From Dromiciops gliroides (Eukaryota; Chordata; Mammalia; Microbiotheria; Microbiotheriidae), in assembly GCF_019393635.1 (NCBI RefSeq), contig NC_057864.1, forward strand, positions 474,876,617-474,940,616: 64,000 nt of DNA. The letters run 5' to 3'. The translations under genes and the position numbers were made by a program. Under the pieces are notes generated by a model. The model had not been told where the DNA came from, did not search any database, and saw only the letters and a list, made by a program, of their open reading frames with translations. This document shows positions 10,201 to 22,821 of the stretch, piece after piece. Position 1 is the stretch's first letter; every line of letters begins with the position of its first letter.

Positions 10201-11440
10201 AGTTTACTGATGAGAAAATGGGCCCAGAAAAGGGAAGTGAATTGGCCAAGGTCACCCCAAGTAGCAAGTGGCAGAACCCCTCCCCCCACCCAGTAGTTGT
10301 GTCAGGGCAGGGGCGGGGAGGGTGGATGGGTTGGTGTTATGGTGATGGAGGAAGCTGAATGGGGCTGGCTCATCTTAGAGGAGGGAAAGGCTGGTGGGAA
10401 ATAGTCCTTTGTGAGATTACTCAGATAGGCCTGGTTCCTTCCTAGAAGTGGATCATCCAGTCCAAACTAAGTGACCAGGACATACCCTCTCCCCCAGAGC
10501 AAGCCGGGAACTGGGGGTGAGTGACAAGAGGGGTGCGGGGACCCCATGGAGACCTTCAGTGAGCCATGGAAGGGGAAGCTGAACAGGTTTGGGAAACACT
10601 CCCTGGGAGAAGCGCACTTCCCATCGCAGTTAGTTCCAGAGGCATAAGGGACCTCAGAAAACACCCAGGCCTCCTCTGACTCCAAGGCTGAGGGAACAGG
10701 CCCAAGGTAGAAAGCGGCAGAGCCAGAATTCAAACCCAAGTTCTGTGACTTTGAATTTGGCTGTCCAGGTGGGCACTCGTCACACTCAGGTACCCAGCTG
10801 TGCCCCCCCTTCCCATGCTCAGAGATATCTGCATGTAGACCATAGCTCCTACATACTCTCACATTCGCACATGCGTGAAGTCACAGGCACAAGGTGAGCG
10901 GCCACGTGCACTCTGGGGGTCACCAGGAGGACGAGGCTGACTGAGAGCATGCCATAGATCCAGGGCTGGAAGAGACCTTGGAGGCCTTTGGTCCAGCCCT
11001 ACACAGGTGGTAGGTGGCCAGAGCCTCCAGGTTTGGCCCCCAGAGGTCAGGGCTCTCTGCTCTGCTGTCATGGGCTCCGAGCCTTTCCATGCGCAGCCTC
11101 CCTCCATCCATCCTGGGATCTTGGAGCTGCAGGAGCTTGATGGGGGAGGGGAAGCGAAGGAAGGGGGAAGAACGGAGGCTGCCCCAGCAGCAAGCATGCT
11201 CTGGGTAAGGCAGCTCCAAGAGGAAGTGCCTCTTTGCAGTCCAGCCTTGTGCAAGCCTGCTCTTGGCCAAGGCTGTGTGCAATAGACCCCCTCCCCACAA
11301 ACCCAAACTCCTACAACTTCCTCCTCTGACAGATCCCCAGAGCCCCTGGCAGGGAGTGGAGGGAGGGCAGCAGGGGTGCCAGGCCCAGCTGGACCTGCCA
11401 AAAACCCAGGCAGGGCCATGAATGTGCTCCTCTTAGTCCT
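10200..11440. other. Interval downstream of NCF1 with MIR fragments, no gene recognised
   Basis: MIR-like text lies at 10205-10280 (ACTGATGAGAAAATGGGCCC, then AAGTGGCAGAACCC) and at 10660-10750. A GCTGGAAGAGACCTTGGAGG tail is at 10965-10985. Open frames of up to 234 codons on the minus strand show no known domain and cross these repeats. I see no gene here. Confidence 0.5.
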
Positions 11441-11660
11441 CCTTAACCAGTGTTTATTGAGGGCAAGCTGCCAAGTACAGACAGAACACCAAGGGCAGGG
11501 AGTGTCTGCCCTCCAGAGGTCACAGCCTAGAGAGGGGAGAAAACAGAAGTGGGCAGTTCCCAATGATTATACACATATGTACAGAGCAGCACAGATAAGG
11601 GACCAGCAGGAATCTGGGAGGACTTCCTGGAGGAGCAAGAGGACCAAGGTGCTACAAGGG
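11440..11660 (+). repeat. Old interspersed repeat (TTTATTGAG... family)
   Basis: AACCAGTGTTTATTGAGGGC, then CCAAGTACAGACAG and GTCTGCCCTCCAGAGGTCAC. Related copies lie at 18.72, 27.22 and 48.0 kb, all starting with a TTATTGAG/ACTTACTATGTGC-type segment followed by CTCAAGGAGCTTATA-type text. Family name not recalled. Confidence 0.55.
11453..11458 (-). terminator. NCF1: Candidate NCF1 polyadenylation signal AATAAA
   Basis: TTTATT on plus gives AATAAA on the minus strand, 372 bases past the NCF1 stop. It is the first canonical AATAAA downstream of the stop. It lies within an old repeat, so the signal may be repeat-derived. A shorter 3' UTR using a non-canonical signal cannot be excluded. Confidence 0.5.
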
Positions 11661-11829
11661 ACAAAGAAGTTGCCCAAGGGGGCTGGTCAACCTTGGCAAA
11701 GGCATGGAGCCTGGCGGGGCAGGCTGGGCCAAATGGAAGGCCCCTCCTGGCCCGGTGCCCTGTGGCTGCCATGCAGAGAGTCCTCCCCATCACACGGTAG
11801 AGGCTGGGAGCGCCAGGGGCTGCTCAGCC

Positions 11830-11948
11830 TCAGATGGGCATCATCAGCTTCCTTTTCGTGCTTTCACTGCAGCGGTTGAGAATGAGGTCCTGGCTGGGCC
11901 GAGGAGGCACAGCTGGCTGGGGCTTCATGGGTGACTTCGGGGCCCCTT
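11830..11948 (-). CDS. NCF1: NCF1 exon 11 (proline-rich tail and stop)
   Basis: Acceptor [28 protein letters not shown], then [15 protein letters not shown], ending MMPI and TGA at 11832-11830. The PPRPSxDLILNRC core that binds p67phox SH3 is kept. The final residues differ from human LASAV. Confidence 0.94.
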
Positions 11949-14900
11949 CTGGTGGTGGAAATAGAGAGAGAGAGATGGTGAGATGGAGAGAGAGGTGGAG
12001 GGAGGGAGGAATGGATGGATAGAGGGAGGAATGGATGGGACAGACACCATATTGGATGCATCCTTGGGAAGGTCTCTGAGGAACCTTCTCACACTGGCTA
12101 TCTACCTGCTCTACCTATGGGCCAGGCTGGGCCTGGTGGAAAATATTCTGTGGATCGAGAGGGATGAGCAGCAGAGAGAGGGATGAGATCAGACTGGAAG
12201 GGAAGGGATGGGAGGGGTCAAGGAAGAGGAAGGGGCTTGAAAGATGAGAGAGAAGAGCCGACCAATGCCGTTCTCTTGGGCGTTCCTAGACCTAGAGGAG
12301 GATTTGAACCAGGGTCCTTGGGTCCTAACCCTGAGCTTCTCCGGCTATGACACACTGCCTCTGCCCCCCTTGTCTTTGCTGGGGGACCATTCCATGGGGT
12401 CCCCCGACCTCCAAGCCCCTTTCCTAGCACCAAAAGGCCCCCCTCTCTGTGGCAGGGCAGGGAAGCCAGGCCCCCAGACAAGCAGGATGGAGACTCACCC
12501 AGCTGGTTCTCCTCCTTCTGGGCACTGAGCTGTCTCATCTTTTTCCGCTGCTGAATGAATTTTATGCTGTTTCTCCTGTAGGAATCTTGGCTGATGCGCT
12601 TCCGGCTTAGCTTGTGCATGCTCTGAGCATTGCGGATCGTGGACCTTGGGAGTGGGGAAAATGTCGGTATGAAGCCCACCTCCCCCAAGAAGACCTCCCA
12701 GATTCACCCCTATCCCCTTGGCCCCTGGGACTCTCTTTGCACGGGCTTCTCATTCCTCTCTAAATGCCTTACCCCAATTGCAGGCTCGTAGGACAGAGCC
12801 CCCCAAAAAAGGAAACCCCATCCCAGAAAGCCTGCCCCTTCCTAAGTGACAAGGTCAGGATTTGAACCTAGGTACTCTGACTCACATGTGTCCATGACAT
12901 CTGAAAAGTTCAATCATGATTTCTGGGGCTCTGGGACATATGCCAGTTATATGAGTACTAGCGGTGAGTTCTGTGTGAGAGTCTTGTAAGCTCCCTGAGG
13001 GAAATGCCAGTCTCTTCTCCTCTCCTGTCTGCCCCATAGGTTGGCACAGAGACAGAGCTCAGGACAGATACCCTGGGCCCCTTCCTGAAAGCTCCTTGGC
13101 CTCCCATCCCATCCCCGACACAAAGGGACCCCTGGAGGAGCCTCACCTGCGGGGTGGGGCTCCCCTCTTCTTGATGAGGTCCTTGACTTGGGTGTTGTCC
13201 TGCCCAGACTTCTGAAGGTACATGGACGGGTAGTAGCCGGTGATGTCGTCTTTCCTACAGTCACAGAGTTCCCGTGAGATACTCCCCAGGCACGATGCCC
13301 TGGGATGGGCAGCAATTCCAGGGGGATAAATGGGAGGTCCTCAGCCAAGGGATCTCTCCCTTTAAGAGGAGGCAGGTTTAATGATGCCTCTTTGACCAAT
13401 GAGCAAACTGAGGCCTAGAGAGGTTGAGAATTTGCCCAAAGTCACATAGCAACTTAGAGACAGAGCCATAAAATGGCGGAGCTGGATCATCTAGATGTCG
13501 AAGGGACTTCAGAGTGCACCTCATTTTATACAAGAGGCAGCCAAGGTTCAGGAAATGAAGGGACTCACCCAGGGACACACAGAGGAGAAACTTGAACTCA
13601 GGTCTTCTGAATCCAGAGCGACTATTAAACTGCTCCCTTACAGATTATTAGTCCAACAGAAAGGAAGTGACTTGCCTAAGGTCTCACAGTGAATGAGTGG
13701 CCGGGGCTGAAATCAAAACCCAGGCCTCCTGATGCCAAATTGGGTCCAGGTCTCTTTGAAGTTCCAGTGACTCATACAGTGTCTGGCACATAGTAGGCAC
13801 TTAACAAATGCTGGTTGATTGATTGGATCCGAGGATCATAGATTTAGAGCCAGAAGGGACCACTGAGTACAACTCCCTCATTTTATAGAGAGGAAGCTGA
13901 GGCATAGACAAGTAAAGTGACTCACCCAGGGTAACGCAGCTGGTAAGTATATGGAACAGGATTTGAACTCAGGCAGTCCTGTGTCCAAGTCAGCACTTTA
14001 CCCACTTCCTAGCTAGCTGACTGATTGATTAATTGGTCGATTGAGTCTATATCATGTGGCTTCCCCAGCTGGTGACTCCATCCCGAGAGTCTTTCCCAGG
14101 GAAATAATAATGGTCTAAATCCCTAACACCTGACCAGGACCATTGCCCACATCCCTTACCCCTGCTCCCCAAACCGTGCCTCTTCTCCTACCTGATGACC
14201 CACCAGCCATCCAGCAGTTTGTGGATAACCTCAATGGTTTCTCCTTCGGCTAATGTCATCTCATCCTCCTCCACGGCAGTGTAAGCTTTGATGGTGACAT
14301 AGGGTTCACCTGGGATGGTCATATGGGTGCAAAGTTCTGAGCCCCATCCCTCCCCTCTGTTCCACCACCACCACCACCTTTCCCCCTTCCCAACCCTATC
14401 CACAGGCTGACCTGGGCCTCTGAAGTCTGTCCCCACCCTCCTCAGGGGTTCTCACTAGGTACCTGTGATATGGCCTCCTCCTTGTCTCCTCCTACATCTC
14501 CCACCATTCCTCTTTCTCTTTTGCACATCCCTCTTCCCCTTGGGGTGTTCCCCAAGGCTTTGCTCTAGGCCTCCTTTTTTTTCTACCCTGAGAGGGATTT
14601 CTCAGTTAGTTTATTCAATCCCATGGCTTTATGAGAGAGGCATTGTGGGCCAGTGGATAGGACACTCAACCTGGAGTTGGGAAGATGGGTTCCAACTTCT
14701 AGCCAAAATGACTACTCAGGTACTAGCCAAGATAGCTGCCCAATTTTTGGTGCAAGATGGTTCAAATGACCCAGCTCCCATATACCTAGCCTAGCAAACT
14801 CCTCAAGTTCAAACCAGACCAAATAATGATCAATAAATCCAATGAGAAACTATAGTAAGTGGGGGCAGCTAGGTGGTGCAGTGGATAGAGCACCGGCCCT

Positions 14901-17900
14901 GGAGTCAGGAGGACCTGAGTTTAAATCTGGCCTCAGACTCTTAACACTTACTAGCTGTGTGACCCTGGGCAAGTCACTTAACCCCAATTGCCTCACTAAA
15001 AAAAAAAAAAAATCCAGGAGGGTCTGTCTAACCCCAGGGAATGGAGGAAAATACAGGAACCCAAGGGAAAGACTAGCAGTGAGTGGAGCAGATTTCCAAT
15101 TCAGGTCCTGAAGTTGGAGAGATGAATAAATCAAAGAAAACATCAATCTATATAAAAATTATTGCAAATCTATAGACTTCCCCAAAGTAAGAGTGGGTAA
15201 TCCTATAACAACTGTGAGCAGAGACTCAAAGGAAAATAAATAAATTTCCTACAAGGACTACATGAATACCTAGAAGAAATAAAGTAATAGGTTTTGGGGG
15301 GTTTTTTTTGGCAAGGCAATTGGGGTTAAGTGACATGCCCAGGGTCACACAGCTAGTAAGTGTTAAGTGTCTGAGGCCGGATTTGAACTCAGGTACTCCT
15401 GACTCCAGGGCTGGTGCTCTATCCACTGCGCCACCTAGCTGCCCCTGGTAATAGGTTTTTAAAAAATGAAACAAAAGCTTGTGAAGAAAGAATTAGAAAG
15501 TGAATAAATAGGTTAGAAGGGAAAATGGTAAACTTTATCCAATAAATGCAATCTCTAAAAACTGGAAGAGATGAAACAGAAATCATTGATTCCATGAGAT
15601 AGCAAGAAATATTAGAACAAAATCATAAAATAAAAAAATAAAATAAAGATCTGATATCTTTAACAATTGACTTGGAAAGTAAGTCAAGGAGGGAGAATTT
15701 AAGAATCATTAGAATCTCTGAAAATTATGTCTTTTTTTAAAAGTCTGAAGCCTATATTTCAATAAATTGTAAGTGGAAACTCTCTCTATCTTTTTAGAAT
15801 CACAGGGAAAAGCAAAGAAAGAAAGAATCTACCTCTCATTTCCTAAAAGGAATGCCCAAAAGAAAATTTCCCAGGAATATAGTAACCAAAATCCAGAGCT
15901 CCCATGTAAACAAAAGCCTCAATATACTGCAAGAAACCAGAAAGAAGCAGTTCGAGTACCAAGGAACCAGATTCAAGATTACACAAGACCTGGCAGCTTC
16001 TACTATGAATGAGAAGAGATCTTGTAATACAATATTTCAAAAGACAAAAGATATTGGCTTATGACCAAGAATAATTTACCCTACTAAGATGAGTATAATC
16101 CTACAGAGGGGAAAAAGTGGATCTTACTGTAATAGAGGACTTTCAAGCATTTCTGATGAAAAGACTAGAACTTAGTAGAAACTTTGGAATACAAACACAA
16201 GAGTTCAGAGACATCTAGAAAGGTATAATTATTTGAGGAAGTGGGAGATGTATGATGATGTAGTGCTAACATTCTAATAGGAGGAAAAGAAACAACTGTC
16301 CCTTCAGAACTTTCTTATCTTCAAAGAGTATTGAGTTAATTAAGAAAAAACAGAGACCCTGGGGGTGGATTAGTTTTGTTCTAAGGGTTTAAAAAGAGAA
16401 AAGAGAAGGGAAGGTAAAAAGAGGAATACACTAAAGTAGAAAGGGGGAAAAGGAGGTGGAACTTGGTTATTTTTCATAATTAGGGCACAAGAAAGGAAGA
16501 GTATACAAACATGGAGAGGGAGTTGGAGAAGAATGTATTAGACAAACCTCACTCTTTGAGACAAAAGTAGTTTGAATGCACACAACAGTTTGGTATAAAA
16601 GTACACCAAACTCAACAGGGGAACCTATGGAAATAGGGACGGAGGGGTTGGTTAGGAAGGAAAATAATACTGGAAAGAGAATAGTGATAAATGAAATGAA
16701 TGTGCCGATCCCAAAGAAGAGATTGAAGTGGGGGCTGGCAGGGAAGGGAGAAAAGAACTAAAATCTAAGGGAGTGCCTTAGACAATTGGGGAATGGCTAA
16801 ACAAATTGTGGTCAATGAATGTAATGGAATATCATTACACTGTAAAAAATGACAAAAGATCATTTCAGAGAGTCAGAGTTAGTTTGAAGTGATGTAAAAT
16901 GAAGCGAGCAGAACCTGGACAAGAGTTTTTCAAGGACAGAAACACTGTAAAGAAAAACAACTTTAGGGACAGCTAGATAGTGCAGTGAATAAAGCACCGG
17001 CCTTGGATTCATGAGGACCTGAGTTCAAATGTGGCTTCAGACACTAGACACTTACTAGCTGTGTGACCCCGGGCAAGTCACTTAACCCCCATTACCCGCA
17101 AAAACAAAAAAACAACAACAACAACAAAAAACTACTTTGAAGGACTTAAGAATTCTGATCAATTCAATGACTGACCATATCTCCAAAGGACAAATGATGC
17201 AGCATGTCGCCTACCTCTCCTGACAAAGAAGTGATGGACACAGTGAATAAAAAGATATTTTTGGAGTTTACCACTGGGTGGATTTGTTTTGCTTGACTAT
17301 ACTTATTTGTTACAAGAGTTGGGTATTTTTACCCCTTTTCTATCTCTGTTCTTAGTTGGAGGAGCTACGGTTAGGGGAAAGACAAATTAGTAATAATGAT
17401 GTTCAAAAAAGAGGGACATTGTAACATTTTTTAAAATGCAAAGGAGAGGGGGGGCACCTAGGTAGCGTAGTGGATAAAGCACTGGCTCTGGATTCAGGAG
17501 GATATGAGTTCAAATGCTGCCTCAGACACTTGACACTTACTAGCTGTGTGACCCTGGGCAAGTCATTTAACACTCATTGCCCAGCCCCCCTCCCAAAAAA
17601 AATGCAAAGGAGAAAACAAAAGGAAAATCAGAAGGAAGCATAGACAAGCAGGACAGTTTTGAAAGTCAGATGTAAAATGTAGTAAACACTTTTTTAAAAG
17701 CAGGAAATATGGAGATTCATGATTTCATATAGAATTTTGTTCTACCTTGTGTAGGGAAACACTGGATTTTTTTAATGTTTAAGTTCAGAATTTTTTTTTT
17801 AATTCACAGAAGCAACAGAAGGAAGCAGCCAAGTAGAATAGCTTTAAAAGTTACACGTTATATTCTTGGAGAGAAAACCCAGCCGAATGTGGTGGTGGAA

Positions 17901-20900
17901 AGCTTTATTTTCTGCTCTGTTCTGTACATGGACGTTTTCCTTTTTACATGTTTGTTGAATTCAGAATCTGTTTTTTTAAGCCTGGGTTCAAATTCTTTTC
18001 TCCTCTTATGTAAGCAACTTGTGAGCAGGTACCATCTCTGTTTCTTGTACCACAGATCATAGGCCTTAGAGCTGGAAGGAACCTGAGTAATCATCTTGTT
18101 CAACCCCCTCAATTTAGAGGTGAGGCAAGTGAGGCTCAGAGAGGGGAAGTCACTTGCTCAAGATTACACAGCTAACAAGTAGCAGATCTCAGATTATAAT
18201 CTGGCTCCTCCAACTACAGATCTGGTGTTCTTGTCACTGTAGTACATTGCCTCCCTTCCACTTGGTACAGAATTCAGGTTAGGGGCTCAATGATATTATT
18301 GAATGATTGATTAAATGAATGGATGGATGGATGGATTCCTACTGGCTAGGAAGAGATTCTTCTCTTCTCCTTAACCTGCTGCATCCTGTCTTGTTTGGAC
18401 TGAGAGGTGCGCCTTGATATGGAAGGGCCCCCCTCCAAAGTGTGGGGAACGTCTTTGGGAAGGGGGAGGAAAGGTACCTTCATAATTGGGCTCCTGTTCT
18501 TCAGACTCATCTGGACTGTCTATGGGCTCCAGGTAAGAAGCCGGTACCCAGCCACGCTTGGCCTTCATCTGGCAAAACCACCAACCTGTGTCCAGAGCCA
18601 CAAATGCAGTGTGTGGGCCAGATGCCTCCCTGTGGCTTTCCAGGCCCCTGTAGGCTATTGGGAGCACCCACAGAGACACCCGAACAGACAAGCTCGCCCA
18701 TAGAGACAGGTGCTCAACTATTCAGCACACATTTATTGAGGGCTTGTTACAGACAGGGTGCTATGCTAGGTACCAAGCCCACGGGCCCAGTCACCATCCA
18801 CAAGTGTATGAAAAAACACACAAGCACAAAGACACATAGACACCTGGAAGCCTTTTGCTTGAAAGCATAATCCTTACACAACTACAAACCACACTCATTC
18901 CTCCCGACACACCTATGTATTGGGAGGTTATCATGGGATCAACCCTTTGTTATAAGAATATGACATAAACATATCAACATGTCCTTGGCTTGATGTGATA
19001 ATAATAAATAGATGGGAAATAAATAAATAATTATTACAGAGAGTATTTTTGTAGCGCTTTATAGCTTGCAAAAAAGCTTGACGAATTATCTTATTTTATC
19101 CTCACCACAACCCCGGGAAGCAGGTGCTATTATTAACTCCATTTTTCAGATGAGGAAACAGAGAGGGTAAGTGACTTGCACAGTATCACACAGCTTGTGA
19201 GTGTCTGGATTCGAACTCTGGACATCCCGAATCCAAGTCCAATGCTCCAACCACTGTAACACCTAGCTGCTAAATACGTCATCTTCACTATCCTATAGCT
19301 CACATTTCTATTGAGCTCCACAACAACCCTGTGAGACAAGTAATGGAATTACTCATATCCCCATTGCACAGATAGAGAGAGATCAAATGCCTTAATCATA
19401 CAGCTAGCACCAGCATGATTTGAACTCAGGTAAGTCCAAAGTCCAGAGTTTTAGGGGTTTTTTCCCCAACATATCTTTGTAATCCTATGAAATGGAGCTT
19501 GTAACAGCGACCGGTCTGAAGGGTTGTTGTGAGAATCCAATGAGATAATATTTGTAAAGCACTTAGCGATGAAGCAGAAGCTAATCAATGCTTGTTCCCT
19601 TCTCCCTCCCTGCACAGAGACATGTGCACACAAGCACATGGACAGACACACAGGAATATGTATCGTAACCATGTCTTACATACAGACACACTCGCACATC
19701 CACAGGTCATCCAAACCCCTTTTCTCCCCTTCCCCCCAACCCCCAAAGCCTCCCAGACAAGGCCACTTGGGGAAACAACTGAGGACTATTCCTATACATT
19801 GGCACCTCCCCACCCCGACCCTTCACCACCCTTGGCCCCACCAACTCCATAAACAAAAAGTAAAAGCTTTCAATGATCTGTGGGATCCTCTGGTGGGAGA
19901 GGCCAGCAAAACAGGGGCCCAGCCTGCCTGTCCCAGGGGGCGCTGGGGATGGGACTTGTGCAGGTCGGGGGTTGGGGAAGGGAGAGAGGGGAGGCAGGAG
20001 GAAGGAAGAAGAAAGCAGAAGGAAGGTGGGGGCGGGGGGACTGACCGCTCTGTCCTTTTTCCACCACATCCACCAGGTCTCCCAACTTCAGGGTCATCTC
20101 CGTATTGGAGTTTTTCTCATAGTCTGCGATCACCCGGTAGGTCTGCAAGATGATGGGGCCAGTGATGTCTGCAGGCGGTAGAGAGGAGCGCTGAGGAGGG
20201 AGGCTTCCAGGTGGGGGGATGGAGGGGGGAGCCAGGGGAGGGGGGCTGTCCTTTGGACCCCTGCCTCTGGCCCCCTCTCCCTGCACCCCCACCAGAAAGA
20301 ATGGAGAAATGGGGACAGGACTTCCTCGCCCCCCTGCTCCCCCCCAGCCTGTTCTACTGTGACGACCTCTCACTCTTCCTCCTTCTGTTTGGGGAGAAGG
20401 ACGGCCTATTCTCCCGCCTTTTGTTCCCCAGATGAAGCCAAATAACCCAGAGCCAGAAAGGCCCATAGAGGTCATGTAGTCCAGGGCTTCTTAAACTTTT
20501 TCCACTCGTGACCCCTTTTTGTTGGGAAATTTTTACATGACCCCGGGTACGTAGGTATATAAAATAGGTGTACATACATAACCTTTTACTGGTGCCAAAT
20601 TTTTTGTGACCCCCCACATTCAGTGATGTGACCCCATATGGGGTCAAGACCCACAGTTTAAGAAGCTGTGATCTAGTCCAAACCCTTCATTTTGCTGAGG
20701 AGGAAACTGAGGCATAGAGAGATTAAGTGAATTTAGAAAGTCATACGGCTAAGATCATAGAAGATCTAGCAGAACTTAGAGTTCATCCCTCATGGCTTTT
20801 TGTTTTCATTATTTTCATAATTATTTCAGTATGTTTAGTTTCCTTTGGAATCCTAGGCATTGAAAAACATTATTCTGAGACAGGGGCCCACAGGCTTCAC

Positions 20901-22790
20901 CAGACTGCCAAAGGGGCCCACAATGAAAAGGTGAAGAACTCCCAAATCCTAATCCAATCCCTAATCTTACTGAATAGGAAACAGAGGCCCAGAGAGGTTT
21001 CAGTGACTTGCCCAAGATCACACAGATAAGCAAAGGTCAGAGGCAAAATTTGAACCCACAGCCTCTGACTCCAGTGGTCCTTCCATTATACTCCAAAGCC
21101 TTTCAGAAACTCAGACTCAATGCCAGGCAATGCAATCATCACTCAGTGCAAAGACCACTGGCTCTGGAGTCCAAGGATCTGAGTTCATACCCTACATCAG
21201 ACACTTATTGCCTGTATGACCACTTCCTTTCCATTTCCTTTTCTGTAAAACGGGAAGGGGGAGGTTGGATTAAACACTTTCTGAGGTCCCTTTCATTTTG
21301 ACATAGCCATGATTCTATAATTGTCTTTGGGTTTCAGTTTCCTTTTCTGTAAAACAAAGGATGAACCAGTGGCAGCCTCTAAGATCCCCTTTCCCAGGGC
21401 AGCTAGGTGGAGCAGTGAAGAAAGCACCAGCCCTGGAGTCAGGAGGACCTGAGTTCAAATCCGGCCTCAGACATTTGACACTTACTAGCTGTGTGACCCT
21501 GGGCAAATCACTTAACTCTCATTGCCCCGCAAAAAAAAAAAAAGAAAGAAAGAAAGAAAGAAAGAAAAAGAAGAAAGATTCCCTCTCCCTCCAAAGGGAA
21601 GATCCAAGGAAGCTCTGGTCTTCATTCACTCAGCAAATCCTTTCAGGGGGCTTACGATAGTCCCAGGGTTGTGGGGAACACAAAGCTGACCTCCCATCCC
21701 TTCCCCTATTTGAGTCCTGATGACTTCCTCTGGGGTGAGGCTTCTAAGATCCTTCCCTTCTTTGATACTCCCTGATCCCCCAGAGCCCCTTGTATTTCTC
21801 ACCGGAAATGTTGTTCCTGGCATCTTTGGGCATCAGATAGGTCTCTGGCTTCTTCGCCCTGCAAGGAAGAGATCCAGTATCTTATCTCATGCCTGTGTTC
21901 TCTTGCTCACACCTGACTCACTGTTCACTATGGCAGGTGGTCTTGAGGTAGACCCAAGTAAGAGCTTTTAGATAACCAGAAACATGTATCAGATTGGAGC
22001 AAGAGCAAGGAAGAAGACAGACGAGCCTTTCCTCTCGGTCGGGGGTTTTAACCTTGTTTGTGTCGTGCACCCTTTGGGTGGTGTCTGCTGAGGCCCTTTG
22101 GGTTTATCAAACAGTTGATTACTATAGTCATTTACTACTGTGTCTCCTGTGCCTAATCTATTCCACTGATTCACCACTCTATTTCTTAGCCAGTACCAAA
22201 TAATTTTTTGGGGGGGTGGGGTGAGGCAATTGGGGTTAAGTGACTTGCCCAGGGTCACACAGCCAATAAGTGTTAAGTGTCTGAGGCCGGATTTGAATTC
22301 ATGTACTCCTGACTCCAGGGCCAGTGCTCTATCCACTGCGCCACCTAGCCACCCCTAGTACCAAATAATTTTGATGGGTGCTGCTTTATAATGTAGTTTT
22401 AGATCTGGTGTGACTAGGCCACCTTCCTTTACATTTTTTTTTTCATTAATTCCCTTGCTATTCTTGACCTTTTGTTTTTCTGGATGAATTTTGTTAGTAA
22501 TTTTCTAGATCTGTAAAATAAAATTTTGGTAGTTTGGTATGGCACTGAATAAGTAAATTAATTTAGGTAGAATTGTCATTTTTATTATATTAGCTCAGCC
22601 TACCCATGAACAATTGCTATTTTTCCAGTTGTTTAGATCTGATTTTGTTTTGTAAAAAATGTTTTGTGATTGTGTTCATATAGTTCTTGGATTTGCCTTG
22701 CCAAGTAGACTCCCAAATATTTTATATTGTCTACAATTATTTTTAATGAAATTTCTCTTTCTATTTCTTGCTGCTGAGCTTTGTTGGCCA

Positions 22791-22821
<31 letters not shown>

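Larger units (their letters stand above)
15100..17430 (+). mobile_element. Second HAL1/L1-like element, older, with nested SINEs
   Basis: A plus-strand L1-type ORF1 region lies around 15550-16060: AACCAAAATCCAGAGCTCCC, GAAACCAGAAAGAAGCAG, and ATTGGCTTATGACCAAGAAT near its end. A 3' UTR follows with AATTGGGGAATGGCTAAACA (16780-16800) and AAATGAAGCGAGCAGAACCT. No ORF2 text intervenes, so it too looks like a half-L1. SINEs interrupt it at 15296 and 16964. Boundaries are approximate. Confidence 0.65.

Noticed and set aside
10859-11563. 234-codon minus-strand open frame just past NCF1
   Set aside because: No domain or homology recognised; GC-rich, crosses MIR-type fragments, and lies in the 3' flank of NCF1.
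1197-11829. GTF2IRD2 or an NCF1 pseudogene between NCF1 and RCC1L
   Set aside because: No I-repeat, BED/hAT-transposase or SH3/PX sequence was seen in this interval on either strand.
14842-15111. Recurrent peptides such as [17 protein letters not shown] and [19 protein letters not shown] at many places
   Set aside because: These are the two-strand translations of the tRNA-like SINE (GTGTGACCCTGGGCAAGTCA), not genes.
19569-20153. 194-codon plus-strand open frame
   Set aside because: It runs antisense through NCF1 exon 6 and GC-rich intron, has no recognisable domain, and the exon is clearly coding on minus.
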